Notes: generated from the letters alone by a model not told the origin. Counted from the first letter of the stretch, positions 1-7,450 are shown. The stretch: DNA of 9,854 bases from an uncultured Lachnospiraceae bacterium (GCA_905201915.1 CAJKQE010000082.1:1-9854); one strand, 5' to 3'. Numbers and translations: made by a program.

Positions 1-2
1 TA

Positions 3-386
3 CTATACATCATCTCAAAAACATATAGCAGAAATTTAATTTATTCTATACTAGTGGTGTGCTGCTTAGATGGAAAGTCACAGCCAGTCAGCATGGAAGT
101 AGTCGCAGTAGGAATGGTGAATCAGTGTCTGGTAGGAATGAGAGAAGTGTTTAAAAATGCTATTTTAAGCAATGCAGTCTCTATCATTGTCTTTCACAAT
201 CATCCGTCAGGAGACAGCAGGCCAAGCAGTAGTGACTTGGATATCAGCGAAAAGCTGAGAAAGGCAGGGGAACTGTTGGACATTGAGGTGTTAGACCATA
301 TTGTACTGGGAGATGAAGAGTTCCACAGCATTGCGAATATATTGGAATGGGAAAGTTGGAAAGATACAGAGAGTAAAATAGCATAA
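3..386 (+). CDS. RadC-like JAB/MPN domain protein, 5' partial
   Basis: This is the C-terminal part of a RadC-family protein carrying the JAB (Mov34/MPN) metal-binding fold. The diagnostic HxHx7SxxD motif is visible in HNHPSGDSRPSSSD, and conserved RadC stretches flank it (VGMREVFKNAILSNA before, LDIEVLDHIVLGD after). The reading frame is open to the window edge, so the gene probably begins upstream. A GTG at 54 could serve as a start, but no Shine-Dalgarno sequence precedes it and it would leave out the usual N-terminal part of the domain. The codons at about 3-50 do not look like the usual RadC lead-in to VVCCLDGKSQP, so a rearranged or decayed 5' end is possible. RadC-like proteins of this type are common on mobile elements, where their biochemical role is unsettled. 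The gene lies 32 bases before the DUF932 start and is probably cotranscribed with it. Confidence 0.8.
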   Translation, partial: LYIISKTYSRNLIYSILVVCCLDGKSQPVSMEVVAVGMVNQCLVGMREVFKNAILSNAVSIIVFHNHPSGDSRPSSSDLDISEKLRKAGELLDIEVLDHIVLGDEEFHSIANILEWESWKDTESKIA

Positions 387-403
387 AAAAGATTGAGAAA
401 ATA

Positions 404-421
404 AAGGAGGAAATGATTATG
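404..421 (+). promoter_or_regulatory. Ribosome binding site that decides the DUF932 gene start
   Basis: AAGGAGG at 404-410 lies 8 bases before the ATG at 419 but only 2 bases before the in-frame ATG at 413. The second ATG (419) is therefore the better start, and the protein begins MAASVENMFYV. Confidence 0.7.
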
Positions 422-1351
422 GCAGCAAGCGTAGAGAACATGTTTTATGTGAGGGAAACACCCTGGCATGGATTAGGGAAAAGGGTAAATGAGGCATTAA
501 ATTCAAAAGAAGCACTGACAGCGGCAGGATTAAACTGGAATGTCATTCAGGAACCGATTTATACGGAAACAGAGGAATTGATTGAAGGATACAAAGCAAA
601 TGTCCGAGATGCAGACCGTCAGGTACTGGGCGTTGTCACAGACCGCTATAAGATTGTGCAGAATCAGGAGGCATTTGCCTTTACAGATGAACTGTTAGGA
701 GAAGGTGTACGATACGAAACCGCAGGCAGTTTACAAGGGGGAAGAAAGGTATGGTTACTGGCACATCTGCCCCATGAGTATATTATTTCTGGTGAGAGGA
801 TCAGCCCGTATCTGGTGTTTTTCAATTCCCATGATGGTTCCGGGGCAATCAAAGCAGCAATCACACCGATTCGGGTTGTGTGCCAGAATACATTGAATTT
901 GGCATTGTCAACAGCAAAACGTACCTGGTCCATGATTCATACTGGGGATATCAAAGGGAAGATGCAAGAGGCGAAGGATACGTTATTTATGGCAGAAACC
1001 TATATGGACAGCCTTGGAAAAGAGTTTGAAACACTCCGCAAAAAGAAACTGACTGACCAGCAGGTGCTGGATTACATTGAAGTTTTATTGCCACTGGAAG
1101 AAGATGCTACCCTACAGCAGAGAAGAAACATGAAACGTCTTCAGGAAGATATAAAGATGCGGTATTTTGATGCACCAGATTTAAAAGATGTAGGGAAAAA
1201 TGCGTATGCCTTTGTCAATGCGGTCAGCGATTTTGCTACTCATGCAGAGCCGTTACGCAGGACAGCAAACTATAAAGAAAATCTGTTTGCAAGAACGGTG
1301 GAAGGCAATCCACTGATAGACAGGGCGTATCAGATGATGAAAGCAGCATAA
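419..1351 (+). CDS. DUF932 phage/plasmid-like protein (TIGR03299 type)
   Basis: This 310-residue protein belongs to the DUF932 family, often named phage/plasmid-like protein TIGR03299. Recognisable features are the N-terminal MFYVRETPWHGLG block and the central segment with FNSHDGSGAIKAAITPIRVVCQNTLNLAL, which matches the conserved core of the family (HDGS...R.VC.NT). The C-terminal third is helical and charged. Its molecular function is not established. It is common on plasmids, phages and conjugative elements next to recombination genes, as here. I chose the ATG at 419 over 413 because of ribosome-binding-site spacing. The stop at 1349-1351 is 12 bases before the next start, which suggests one operon running through recT. 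Confidence 0.88.
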   Translation: MAASVENMFYVRETPWHGLGKRVNEALNSKEALTAAGLNWNVIQEPIYTETEELIEGYKANVRDADRQVLGVVTDRYKIVQNQEAFAFTDELLGEGVRYETAGSLQGGRKVWLLAHLPHEYIISGERISPYLVFFNSHDGSGAIKAAITPIRVVCQNTLNLALSTAKRTWSMIHTGDIKGKMQEAKDTLFMAETYMDSLGKEFETLRKKKLTDQQVLDYIEVLLPLEEDATLQQRRNMKRLQEDIKMRYFDAPDLKDVGKNAYAFVNAVSDFATHAEPLRRTANYKENLFARTVEGNPLIDRAYQMMKAA

Positions 1352-1363
1352 GGAGATAAAATT

Positions 1364-1717
1364 ATGGACAAGGAATTGCGGGAACTATTCTGCCTCAAGA
1401 TTGGACTGGAAAATACCTGTTTTAAAAAGAAGATGTTAAAGCAAGGCGTAGAGGTATTGTTTGAACGGGCATATCAGATTGATACAATGCTCAATTTATA
1501 TGAATTATTGATAGAACTGAGCCAGAAGATGGAGCCGGAAGAGTTAAAAACTCTCCTTGTGTTTCCAAACCTTCTGGCTTTTCTCTATGACCGATGGTTG
1601 AAAGAGGAAGATTCTCATATGGAAGAATTGCAATGTTCTCTTGAGAAAAATGTGGAAGAACTTCAGGAGAAGTATCAGAAGGTGAAAAAGGAAGAAATGG
1701 AGGGAATGGTAGCATGA
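1364..1717 (+). CDS. Hypothetical protein, 117 residues, helical
   Basis: I do not recognise a family. The predicted protein is 117 residues, rich in Leu, Glu and Lys, with no signal peptide or membrane segment. The C-terminal third (roughly residues 80-113) is dense in Glu/Lys with Leu spacing typical of a coiled coil. AGGAG at 1351-1355 sits 8 bases before the ATG and supports translation. The stop codon overlaps the YqaJ start in an ATGA junction (1714-1717), so translation of the two is probably coupled. The position between a DUF932 gene and an exonuclease gene suggests an accessory part of the recombination module, but that is inference from context only. Confidence 0.75.
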   Translation: MDKELRELFCLKIGLENTCFKKKMLKQGVEVLFERAYQIDTMLNLYELLIELSQKMEPEELKTLLVFPNLLAFLYDRWLKEEDSHMEELQCSLEKNVEELQEKYQKVKKEEMEGMVA

Positions 1718-2640
1718 AAAGATTAGTGTCGACATTGAATTTAGATAAAAAGGAATGGCTTAAATACCGAAAACAAGGAATTGGAGGGTCAGATGCGGGG
1801 GCAGTCTGCGGACTGAATCCGTACCGTACAGCCATGCAGGTATATCAGGATAAGACTTCGGAGGACATAGAAGAGATTGACAATGAAGCCATGCGTCAGG
1901 GCAGGGAATTTGAGGATTATGTGGCACGAAGATTTACAGAAGCAACTGGAAAAAAGGTCAGACGTGCAAATGCGATGTTCTATCACGAAAAATATCCGTT
2001 CATGTTAGCTGATGTAGACCGTATGGTTGTAGGAGAAAATGCAGGATTAGAATGTAAGACAGCAAGTCCTTATATGACCGAACAGTGGGAAAATGGAAAA
2101 ATTCCATTATCATATCAAATTCAGTGTCTCCATTATATGGCAGTATGTAATGCGGATGCATGGTATATAGCAGTTTTAATTTATGGACGAGAATTTAAAT
2201 ATTATAAGATGGAACGTGATGAGGAAATGATTGCAGATTTAATAAGAATTGAACAGAACTTTTGGGAAAATCACATTCTGAAAGAGCAGATGCCAAGTCC
2301 AGATGGATCTAAGATTGCAGACAGTGTTATTTCGGAATATTTTAAACAGACTATTCCAGAAACGATTCCTTTGACAGGATTTAATGAAAAATTGAAACGA
2401 CGCCAGGAAATTTCTGAAATCATTGGGAAAATGGATACGGAAAAAAGACAGATTGAACAAGAGTTAAAGCTGTACCTTGGAGAGGCTGAGATTGCTGAAA
2501 ATGAACAGTACCGAGTGTCATGGAAAGCAGTGCAAAGTAACCGTTTAGATGAGAAGCGGTTAAAAGAAGAACAGCCGGAAATCTACGAGCAGTATAAGAA
2601 ATCGGTGTTGAGCCGAAGATTTACGGTAAAAGCAGCGTAA
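1714..2640 (+). CDS. YqaJ-type viral recombinase / lambda-exonuclease-like nuclease
   Basis: This 308-residue protein is a YqaJ-family nuclease of the PD-(D/E)xK superfamily, which resects double-stranded DNA ends to expose single strands for annealing. Visible motifs are IGGSDAGAVCG (residues 23-33, the family's N-terminal signature), GREFEDYV (63-70), ADVDRMV with the metal-binding Asp near 100-102, the catalytic ECK (Glu113, Lys115) and YQIQ (134-137). The C-terminal section (about 225-260) is charged and helical, as usual for bacterial and prophage versions. The gene overlaps the previous stop by four bases and precedes recT, its expected functional partner: the exonuclease generates the single strand and RecT anneals it. 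Confidence 0.92.
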   Translation: MKRLVSTLNLDKKEWLKYRKQGIGGSDAGAVCGLNPYRTAMQVYQDKTSEDIEEIDNEAMRQGREFEDYVARRFTEATGKKVRRANAMFYHEKYPFMLADVDRMVVGENAGLECKTASPYMTEQWENGKIPLSYQIQCLHYMAVCNADAWYIAVLIYGREFKYYKMERDEEMIADLIRIEQNFWENHILKEQMPSPDGSKIADSVISEYFKQTIPETIPLTGFNEKLKRRQEISEIIGKMDTEKRQIEQELKLYLGEAEIAENEQYRVSWKAVQSNRLDEKRLKEEQPEIYEQYKKSVLSRRFTVKAA

Positions 2641-2654
2641 GAAAGGAAAGAGAA

Positions 2655-2780
2655 ATGAAACATGATTATGTAAAAATTTGTTTGGTTTTCATTGTATTGA
2701 TTTTACTGATTTTGATTTTTAGACCACAAATTGTAGAGTTTTTAGCAATGCTGTTTGGGAGAATTTTAGAAAAAAGGTAG
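2655..2780 (+). CDS. Small single-pass membrane peptide, 41 residues
   Basis: This short gene encodes 41 residues with one strongly hydrophobic segment (about residues 8-22, ICLVFIVLILLILIF), a short charged N-terminus (MKHDYVK) and a basic end (LEKR). A purine-rich AAGGAAAG at 2643-2650 precedes the ATG at suitable spacing, and the gene neatly fills the gap between the YqaJ stop and the recT leader. The function is unknown. A membrane peptide between an exonuclease and an annealase gene is unexpected, and it could be a holin-like or regulatory peptide, but nothing in the sequence proves either. Confidence rests on the start signal, the fit and the coherent transmembrane profile. Confidence 0.6.
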   Translation: MKHDYVKICLVFIVLILLILIFRPQIVEFLAMLFGRILEKR

Positions 2781-2810
2781 TGAGAGAAAAAGAACGATTC
2801 TCAAAAATAG

Positions 2811-2828
2811 AGGAGGAAATAAAAGATG
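2811..2828 (+). promoter_or_regulatory. Strong ribosome binding site for the recT ATG
   Basis: AGGAGG at 2811-2816 is followed after 9 bases by ATG at 2826. This start opens the MAGVKEELAKK frame, which differs from the frame of the main recT body, so this site is the key evidence that recT is split across two frames. Confidence 0.75.
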
Positions 2829-3625
2829 GCAGGAGTAAAAGAAGAATTAGCAAAAAAGCAGAAATTACGAAAGGTGAAACGAAATTGACAAAGTCCATGA
2901 GCATTGCAGAGTTGATTAAGGCAATGGAGCCGGAAATCAGAAAAGCATTGCCAGAAGTTATTACACCAGAGCGATTTACGAGAATGGCATTGTCAGCTTT
3001 GAATACTACACCAAAGTTGAGGGAATGTACACCGATGAGTTTTTTGGCAGCACTGATGAATGCGGCACAGCTTGGATTGGAGCCGAACACGCCATTGGGA
3101 CAGGCATATCTCATTCCATATAATAACAAAGGTGTTATGGAATGTCAGTTTCAGATTGGGTATAAGGGACTGATTGATTTAAGTTATCGTAATCCTCAAA
3201 TGCAGATTATTAGTGCACAAGCAGTTTATGAGAATGACGTTTTTGAATATGAGTTAGGATTAAATCCGAAACTGGAACATCGACCTGCATTAGAAGATCG
3301 AGGAGAAGTGCGCTTATTCTATGGAATGTTTAAGCTCGTCAATGGGGGATACGGATTTGAAGTCATGAGTAAGGCAGCAATGGATGCGTATGCAAGGGAA
3401 TACTCAAAAGCATTTGATTCTTCCTTCAGCCCTTGGAAGAATAATTATATTGGGATGGCAAAGAAAACTGTTATTAAGCAGGCGTTGAAATATGCACCAT
3501 TGAAGACGGATTTTCGTAAAGCATTGTCTAATGACGAAACCATTAAAAAGGAACTATCGGAGGATATGAGTGAAATTCATGGTGAAGAAATCTGGGAAGC
3601 AGAATACAAAGAAGCAATGGAATAA
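2826..3625 (+). CDS. recT: RecT single-strand annealing protein, apparently needing a -1 frameshift
   Basis: This is a RecT-family annealing protein, which binds single-stranded DNA and pairs complementary strands. The body is unmistakable: PEVITPERFTRMALSALN, then MSFLAALMNAAQLGLEPN, TPLGQAYLIPYNNKG and FQIGYKGLIDLSYR. The start at 2826 has a strong ribosome binding site and gives a RecT-like N-terminus, MAGVKEELAKK, but that frame stops at 2886-2888 after 20 codons. A -1 shift on the heptamer A AAA AAG (2852-2858, in register as GCA AAA AAG) joins it to AEITKGETKLTKSMS and gives a normal-length protein of 266 residues. The only intact frame starts at a GTG (2780) with poor start signals, and its first residues would be read from the ribosome binding site region. 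Either the shift is programmed or the A-run has lost one base, by mutation or sequencing error. Confidence 0.85.
2852..2858 (+). other. A AAA AAG slippery heptamer in recT, putative -1 frameshift site
   Basis: The heptamer has the form X XXY YYZ in the frame set by the ATG at 2826, and is the same sequence that drives -1 shifting in E. coli dnaX. An AGGAG lies 16 bases upstream (2831-2835), somewhat farther than the stimulatory Shine-Dalgarno-like site in dnaX. The -1 frame resumes at 2858 (GCA GAA ATT) directly in the RecT body. I see no convincing stimulatory stem-loop just downstream. A single extra A would also restore the frame, so a homopolymer error is the main alternative. Confidence 0.5.
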
Positions 3626-3658
3626 AAAGAAAAAATGTGAATAAAAGGAGAAAAGATT

Positions 3659-4558
3659 ATGTATTATAGAACATTTGTAAAGAAAATGAGAGAACAGGTA
3701 CAGGAGCAATTAGGAGAGAAATATCAAGTAGAAATCGTTACAAATTCGAAATTGAATGCTGCAGAAAAAACAGGTCTTACGATTCGTAGAACACAGGAAC
3801 TGCAACAAGTGGTTCCTGTAATTTATTTGGAGGAATGCTATGAACAATACTTGAAAAATCAAAATTTTATGGAGTGCGTAGAAATGATTTGTACTGTGTA
3901 TGAAAATCAGAAAGAGAATGAGGAAACAATTATGACAGCATTAAAAAATATGGAAAATGTAAGAAGTTGGGAACAAATCAAGGATCGAATCTTTCCAATG
4001 ATTGTCTCTGAAAGAGAAAATGAGAATTTGAAAGAGCAGTATGTCTATAAGAACTATTTGGATTTTCTTGTTCTTTATATTGTCCGTATTTCAGAAGTTG
4101 AAATTGGAAACATCAAAATCACAAACAAGATGTTAGAGATGTGGGGGATTTCAGCAGAAGAATTGGATAACCAGGCAATGGATAATATGAAGACAGACGG
4201 ATATCAAGTAAAAGGTATGAGACGTATGTTGCAGGAAACTTGTCTAGAAATGATGGGTGATATTGTAGAAGAAGAGGATGAGGTGATGTATGTGCTGACA
4301 AATAAAGAAAAATATTTTGGTGCAGCTGGAATCTTTTTCTGTGCAGAATTATTCCAAAAGGTAATTGGAACAAATAATTTTTATATTTTACCTTCGAGCG
4401 TTCATGAATTGATTTTAGTTAAGGATGATGAAGGATGTGATATGCAGGGACTTAGTGCCATGGTAAGATGTGTTAATGAGGAACAGGTGGATATGGATGA
4501 AAGATTATCAGATCATGCCTACTATTATGACTGGAAGCAAAACAAGGTTATATTCTAA
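3659..4558 (+). CDS. DUF5688 family protein
   Basis: This 299-residue protein matches the pattern of DUF5688 proteins: an N-terminal segment ending in PVIYLEECYEQY, a central RDFLD-like part (KNYLDFLVLYIVR), then MLEMWGISAEEL, VLTNKEKYFGAAGIFF, YILPSSVHELILV and the C-terminal LSDHAYYYD. These blocks occur in this order throughout the family, which is abundant in gut Lachnospiraceae and their mobile elements. The function is unknown. There is no signal peptide, and I assume it is cytoplasmic. AAAAGGAG just upstream is at good spacing to the ATG. The gene is the last of the recombination-module run, and no terminator is visible in the 100 bases after it. Confidence 0.8.
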   Translation: MYYRTFVKKMREQVQEQLGEKYQVEIVTNSKLNAAEKTGLTIRRTQELQQVVPVIYLEECYEQYLKNQNFMECVEMICTVYENQKENEETIMTALKNMENVRSWEQIKDRIFPMIVSERENENLKEQYVYKNYLDFLVLYIVRISEVEIGNIKITNKMLEMWGISAEELDNQAMDNMKTDGYQVKGMRRMLQETCLEMMGDIVEEEDEVMYVLTNKEKYFGAAGIFFCAELFQKVIGTNNFYILPSSVHELILVKDDEGCDMQGLSAMVRCVNEEQVDMDERLSDHAYYYDWKQNKVIF

Positions 4559-4615
4559 AATTGGAAACTAATCATGAGATAAAAAATAATGATAGGAAAA
4601 AGAACAAAAATCGGT

Positions 4616-4621
4616 TATAAT
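4616..4621 (+). promoter_or_regulatory. Possible -10 element for the ATPase-HNH cassette
   Basis: A perfect TATAAT lies 37 bases before the ATPase start at 4659, in the gap between the DUF5688 gene and the cassette. No good -35 hexamer is seen 16-18 bases upstream, so this is a weak call. A 9-base direct repeat, ATGAGATAA (4574-4582 and 4622-4630), flanks it. Confidence 0.35.
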
Positions 4622-4658
4622 ATGAGATAATGAGTAAAGTTGACTGGAGTTGAAAAAA

Positions 4659-5993
4659 ATGAAAGAGTTTTATTTGAAAAATATAACATTACATAACTTT
4701 AGAAGATTTGAAGATACCATATATGAACTGAATCCGCAAATGAATGTTTTTATTGGAAAGAACGCTTCAGGAAAAACAACGGTTTTAGAGGCAGCAACAG
4801 TTATTTTAGGAGCATATTTGTCTTCTTTTAAACAATATGTACCAAGTAGATTTGTGCAAAATATATCAGATAGAGATGTTATGAGGAAATCCTTGCAGGC
4901 GATGAAAAATGTTGCAACAACTTCTGGTGTACCACAATATCCTTGTGTTGTTGAAAGTGAAGTTGCATTTGATGGAAAGGTTGCAGAATGTAAAAGAAGT
5001 TTGGAAAAAGAGGGTGGACGAACAAAATCTTTAGGGAAGAATGTTCTAAGAGAAGTTGTTTCAGAATGGGAAGAAGCGATTAAGGCCGCTGATGGTTCTG
5101 ATATGCAGCAAATATATCCATTGATATTGTATTTGAGTTCGGCACGTTTATGGAATGAAAACAGAATTGGTGAAATAGATAAAATTCCTTCCAGAACAGA
5201 TGCATACCAGAGATGTTTGGATCAAAAAAGAAGCAATCAATCTTCGTTTGAATATATTCGTTTGTTAGGGAATTTGGCATCAGAAGAGAATGATGGCAAA
5301 CCGTTGCCAGCTTATGAAGTGATTATGAATGCAGTCAGATATAGTTTGCAAGAGGAATTATTACCGGGACAACAGGTTTTATATTCTTCCAGATATGGTG
5401 GTATCGCGGTGAAAAATGCTGATGGAACTATTATAGATTTTGCTGCATTGAGTGATGGCTACCGAAATGTCATTAAAATTGTAACAGATATTGCAACTAA
5501 AATGTGTATATTAAATCCTTATTTGCAGGGAGATACGCTGAAAAAGACTCCGGGAGTTGTTGTTATTGATGAATTGGATTTAAGTTTACATCCAACATGG
5601 CAAAGACGAATTGTTCGAATTTTGAAAGAGTTATTCCCAAAAGTCCAGTTTATCTGTGCAACGCATTCTCCTTTTATAGTTCAGTCATTAGAAGATGGAG
5701 AGCTAATTGTATTAGATGGCGAATTAGATGAAGAATATTCAGGACAAAGTATCGAGGATATTTCAGAGGATATTATGCAGGTGCCAATCGTACAGTATAG
5801 TGAGAAAAAACTCAAGATGTATGAAGTTGCAGAAAAATATTTTCATGCATTAAAGAAATGTATATCTGAGGAAGAATTAGGGAAATTAAAAGAAGAATTA
5901 GATTATTGGTCATCTATATATAGTGATAATCCAGCATATAGTGCTTTGATGAAACAAAAGTATTTGGAAAAGAAAATGGAGATGAAAGAATAA
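4659..5993 (+). CDS. ABC/SMC-like AAA ATPase, PtuA-like (Septu defence)
   Basis: This 444-residue ATPase has the ABC/OLD/SMC-like nucleotide-binding fold. It opens with the family's LKNITLHNFRRFEDT and has Walker A GKNASGKT (residues about 33-40), a signature-like LSDGYR (264-269), Walker B VVVIDELDLSLHP (about 300-312) and the switch motif ATHSP (334-338). The segment between Walker A and the signature is a helical insertion too short for a full SMC coiled coil. The next gene encodes an HNH nuclease and starts directly after this stop, which is the PtuA-PtuB arrangement of Septu, where the ATPase binds and controls the nuclease during phage infection. GGAG at 4646-4649 favours the ATG at 4659 over the in-frame TTG at 4650. 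Other ATPase-nuclease systems share this fold, so the Septu assignment rests on the pairing as well as the domain. Confidence 0.82.
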   Translation: MKEFYLKNITLHNFRRFEDTIYELNPQMNVFIGKNASGKTTVLEAATVILGAYLSSFKQYVPSRFVQNISDRDVMRKSLQAMKNVATTSGVPQYPCVVESEVAFDGKVAECKRSLEKEGGRTKSLGKNVLREVVSEWEEAIKAADGSDMQQIYPLILYLSSARLWNENRIGEIDKIPSRTDAYQRCLDQKRSNQSSFEYIRLLGNLASEENDGKPLPAYEVIMNAVRYSLQEELLPGQQVLYSSRYGGIAVKNADGTIIDFAALSDGYRNVIKIVTDIATKMCILNPYLQGDTLKKTPGVVVIDELDLSLHPTWQRRIVRILKELFPKVQFICATHSPFIVQSLEDGELIVLDGELDEEYSGQSIEDISEDIMQVPIVQYSEKKLKMYEVAEKYFHALKKCISEEELGKLKEELDYWSSIYSDNPAYSALMKQKYLEKKMEMKE

Positions 5994-6668
5994 ATGAGAC
6001 CAGTTGATAAAGGGAAAGCGCCAGATGCTGAATTTGAAAAATATCAAGATGCAGAACCATACTTGGAAGAACGACTAGGTCCATATTGTTCTTTTTGCGA
6101 GTATCCAATTCATCATGTCCCAGAAGTAGAACACAGAGAATCAAAAGCAAGAGGTGGCGAGGAACTGGATTGGGACAATTTGCTTCTTTCCTGCAAATAC
6201 TGTAATACACGTAAAGGTAAGGTGGTCGGAAAAGGAGAGAAAGAGAAATATCTCTGGCCTGATCAAGACGATACTTTCCATGCATTCCTTTACGACGAGA
6301 CAGGTGTTCCTAAATTACACGATATATATTTGGAAAAACAAGGCACAGATGTTAAGGAAAAAGCTCAAGCGTTATTTGAACTTTTGAAGCTAGACAATGT
6401 ACCAATTAAACCTACAGATAAAGATCGGAGGTTTAAGAAACGAAGTGAAGTATGGAACAATGCAGTGAACAGTAAAAATACTTGGGGAAAAATAAAAGAA
6501 ACAGATATGAAAAAAGATTATTTGGAGACAATAGAGATGTTGGCAAAAGAATCAGGTTTCTTTTCTGTTTGGATGACTGTATTTGAAGATGATATTGAAG
6601 TTAGAGAAATGCTGATACATACTTTTAAAGGAACAAGAAGAGAATACTGCGTTGATAGAGAAGTGTAA
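5994..6668 (+). CDS. HNH endonuclease, PtuB-like (Septu defence)
   Basis: This 224-residue nuclease has an N-terminal HNH domain with a zinc-knuckle pair, CSFC (Cys32, Cys35) and CKYC (Cys67, Cys70). Between them is EVEHRES (Glu45, His47), the first H of the motif, and DNLLLSC with Asn62. The third position is Asn71 (CKYCNTRKG), so it is an HNN variant of the kind common in this family. The C-terminal half (about 110-224) is helical and probably contacts the ATPase. It resembles the TIGR02646 group of HNH proteins and PtuB of Septu. The ATG directly follows the ATPase stop (TAAATG), with no separate promoter and with GGAG absent upstream, which points to translational coupling and a fixed stoichiometry. 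The likely substrate is invading phage DNA or other nucleic acid, by inference from Septu. Confidence 0.82.
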   Translation: MRPVDKGKAPDAEFEKYQDAEPYLEERLGPYCSFCEYPIHHVPEVEHRESKARGGEELDWDNLLLSCKYCNTRKGKVVGKGEKEKYLWPDQDDTFHAFLYDETGVPKLHDIYLEKQGTDVKEKAQALFELLKLDNVPIKPTDKDRRFKKRSEVWNNAVNSKNTWGKIKETDMKKDYLETIEMLAKESGFFSVWMTVFEDDIEVREMLIHTFKGTRREYCVDREV

Positions 6669-6737
6669 GAAATAATGCGATTTCAATCAAGGTAGTGAGA
6701 CAAATTGCAGTGATGATTAAAAGAATGATTTATGATT

Positions 6738-6771
6738 AGGGGTGGATAGAATAGATCCACCTCTATTTTTT
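6738..6771 (+). terminator. Rho-independent terminator between the HNH gene and the recombinase
   Basis: A 10-bp stem (6738-6747 with 6755-6764, including one G-U pair) with the 7-base loop AGAATAG is followed by A and six T residues. It ends the ATPase-HNH transcript 70 bases after the HNH stop. It also lies immediately before the recombinase ribosome binding site (GGGAGG, about 6774-6779), so read-through or an alternative RNA fold would decide whether the recombinase is made. Confidence 0.8.
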
Positions 6772-6786
6772 ATGGGAGGAATTAAA

Positions 6787-7404
6787 ATGGGTAGAATGTT
6801 TGGCTATGCTAGAGTGAGTAGCCGGGAGCAAAATTTAGATCGTCAGATACAAGCATTGAAAAAATATGTCGATGAAGAACATATTTTGACCGATAAGGAA
6901 AGTGGCAAAAACTTAAATCGTCCATCTTATCAAGCACTAAAAGGAGCACTAGGATTAAGAAGCGGAGATACATTGGTTATTACATCTTTAGATCGTTTAT
7001 CAAGAAATAAAGCAGATATAAAACAGGAGTTACAATGGTTTAAGGAACAAAATATCCGATTGAAGATATTAGATCTGCCAACGTCAATGGTGGAAGTAAA
7101 TGAAGGGCAGGAATGGATTCTTGAGATGATACAAAATATTTTGATTGAGGTTCTTGCAAGTATTGCGGAACAGGAACGTATTACAATTAAGAATCGTCAG
7201 AGAGAAGGAATTGATGCTGCTAAGAAAAAAGGAAAAGTCTTTGGTCGACCTAAAATATCACGTCCAGATGAATTTGATGAAATTTATCGGTTGTGGAAAA
7301 AAGGAGAGATTACAGCTGTGGCTGCTATGAAAAAGTTGGATTTATCAAGTAGCACATTTTACCGGATGGTAAAACAGCATGAGAGTGAATCACAACATAT
7401 CTGA
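6787..7404 (+). CDS. Small serine recombinase, resolvase/invertase family
   Basis: This 205-residue protein is a resolvase/invertase-type serine recombinase, which cuts and rejoins DNA at a short site through a phosphoserine link. FGYARVSSREQNLDRQ at the N-terminus carries the nucleophile Ser11, with Arg9 and Tyr7 in the usual places. NRPSYQ supplies Arg45, and LDRLSRN supplies Asp69, Arg70 and Arg73. The long E helix (about 105-140) leads through FGRPK to a C-terminal helix-turn-helix (about 172-196, ITAVAAMKKLDLSSSTFYRMV). The size fits a Tn3-type resolvase or invertase, not a large serine integrase. GGGAGG precedes the ATG at 6787 by about 7 bases, so I do not use the longer GTG frame from 6742, which would begin inside the terminator. 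It may resolve dimers of the host element or act on a site nearby. Confidence 0.92.
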   Translation: MGRMFGYARVSSREQNLDRQIQALKKYVDEEHILTDKESGKNLNRPSYQALKGALGLRSGDTLVITSLDRLSRNKADIKQELQWFKEQNIRLKILDLPTSMVEVNEGQEWILEMIQNILIEVLASIAEQERITIKNRQREGIDAAKKKGKVFGRPKISRPDEFDEIYRLWKKGEITAVAAMKKLDLSSSTFYRMVKQHESESQHI

Positions 7405-7450
7405 CTTGTGAGAGATATGCCAAAAGTAGAAAAGGACATTATGGAATAAA

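Noticed and set aside
2780..2825. GTG at 2780 as the true recT start in a single uninterrupted frame
   Set aside because: It lacks a well-spaced ribosome binding site, overlaps the stop of the preceding peptide, and would translate the strong Shine-Dalgarno region of the ATG at 2826 into residues unlike RecT N-termini.
5914..6285. Minus-strand frame of 123 codons across the ATPase-HNH junction
   Set aside because: It lies fully opposite two well-supported genes, and its product resembles no known protein.
6705..6736. Promoter for the recombinase (TTGCAG with TATGAT)
   Set aside because: The spacing is 20 bases and the transcript would run straight into the terminator at 6738-6771. Too weak to list as a feature.
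6742..6786. Longer recombinase starting at the GTG at 6742
   Set aside because: The start lies inside the terminator stem and has no ribosome binding site. The ATG at 6787 has GGGAGG at good spacing and gives the usual N-terminus.
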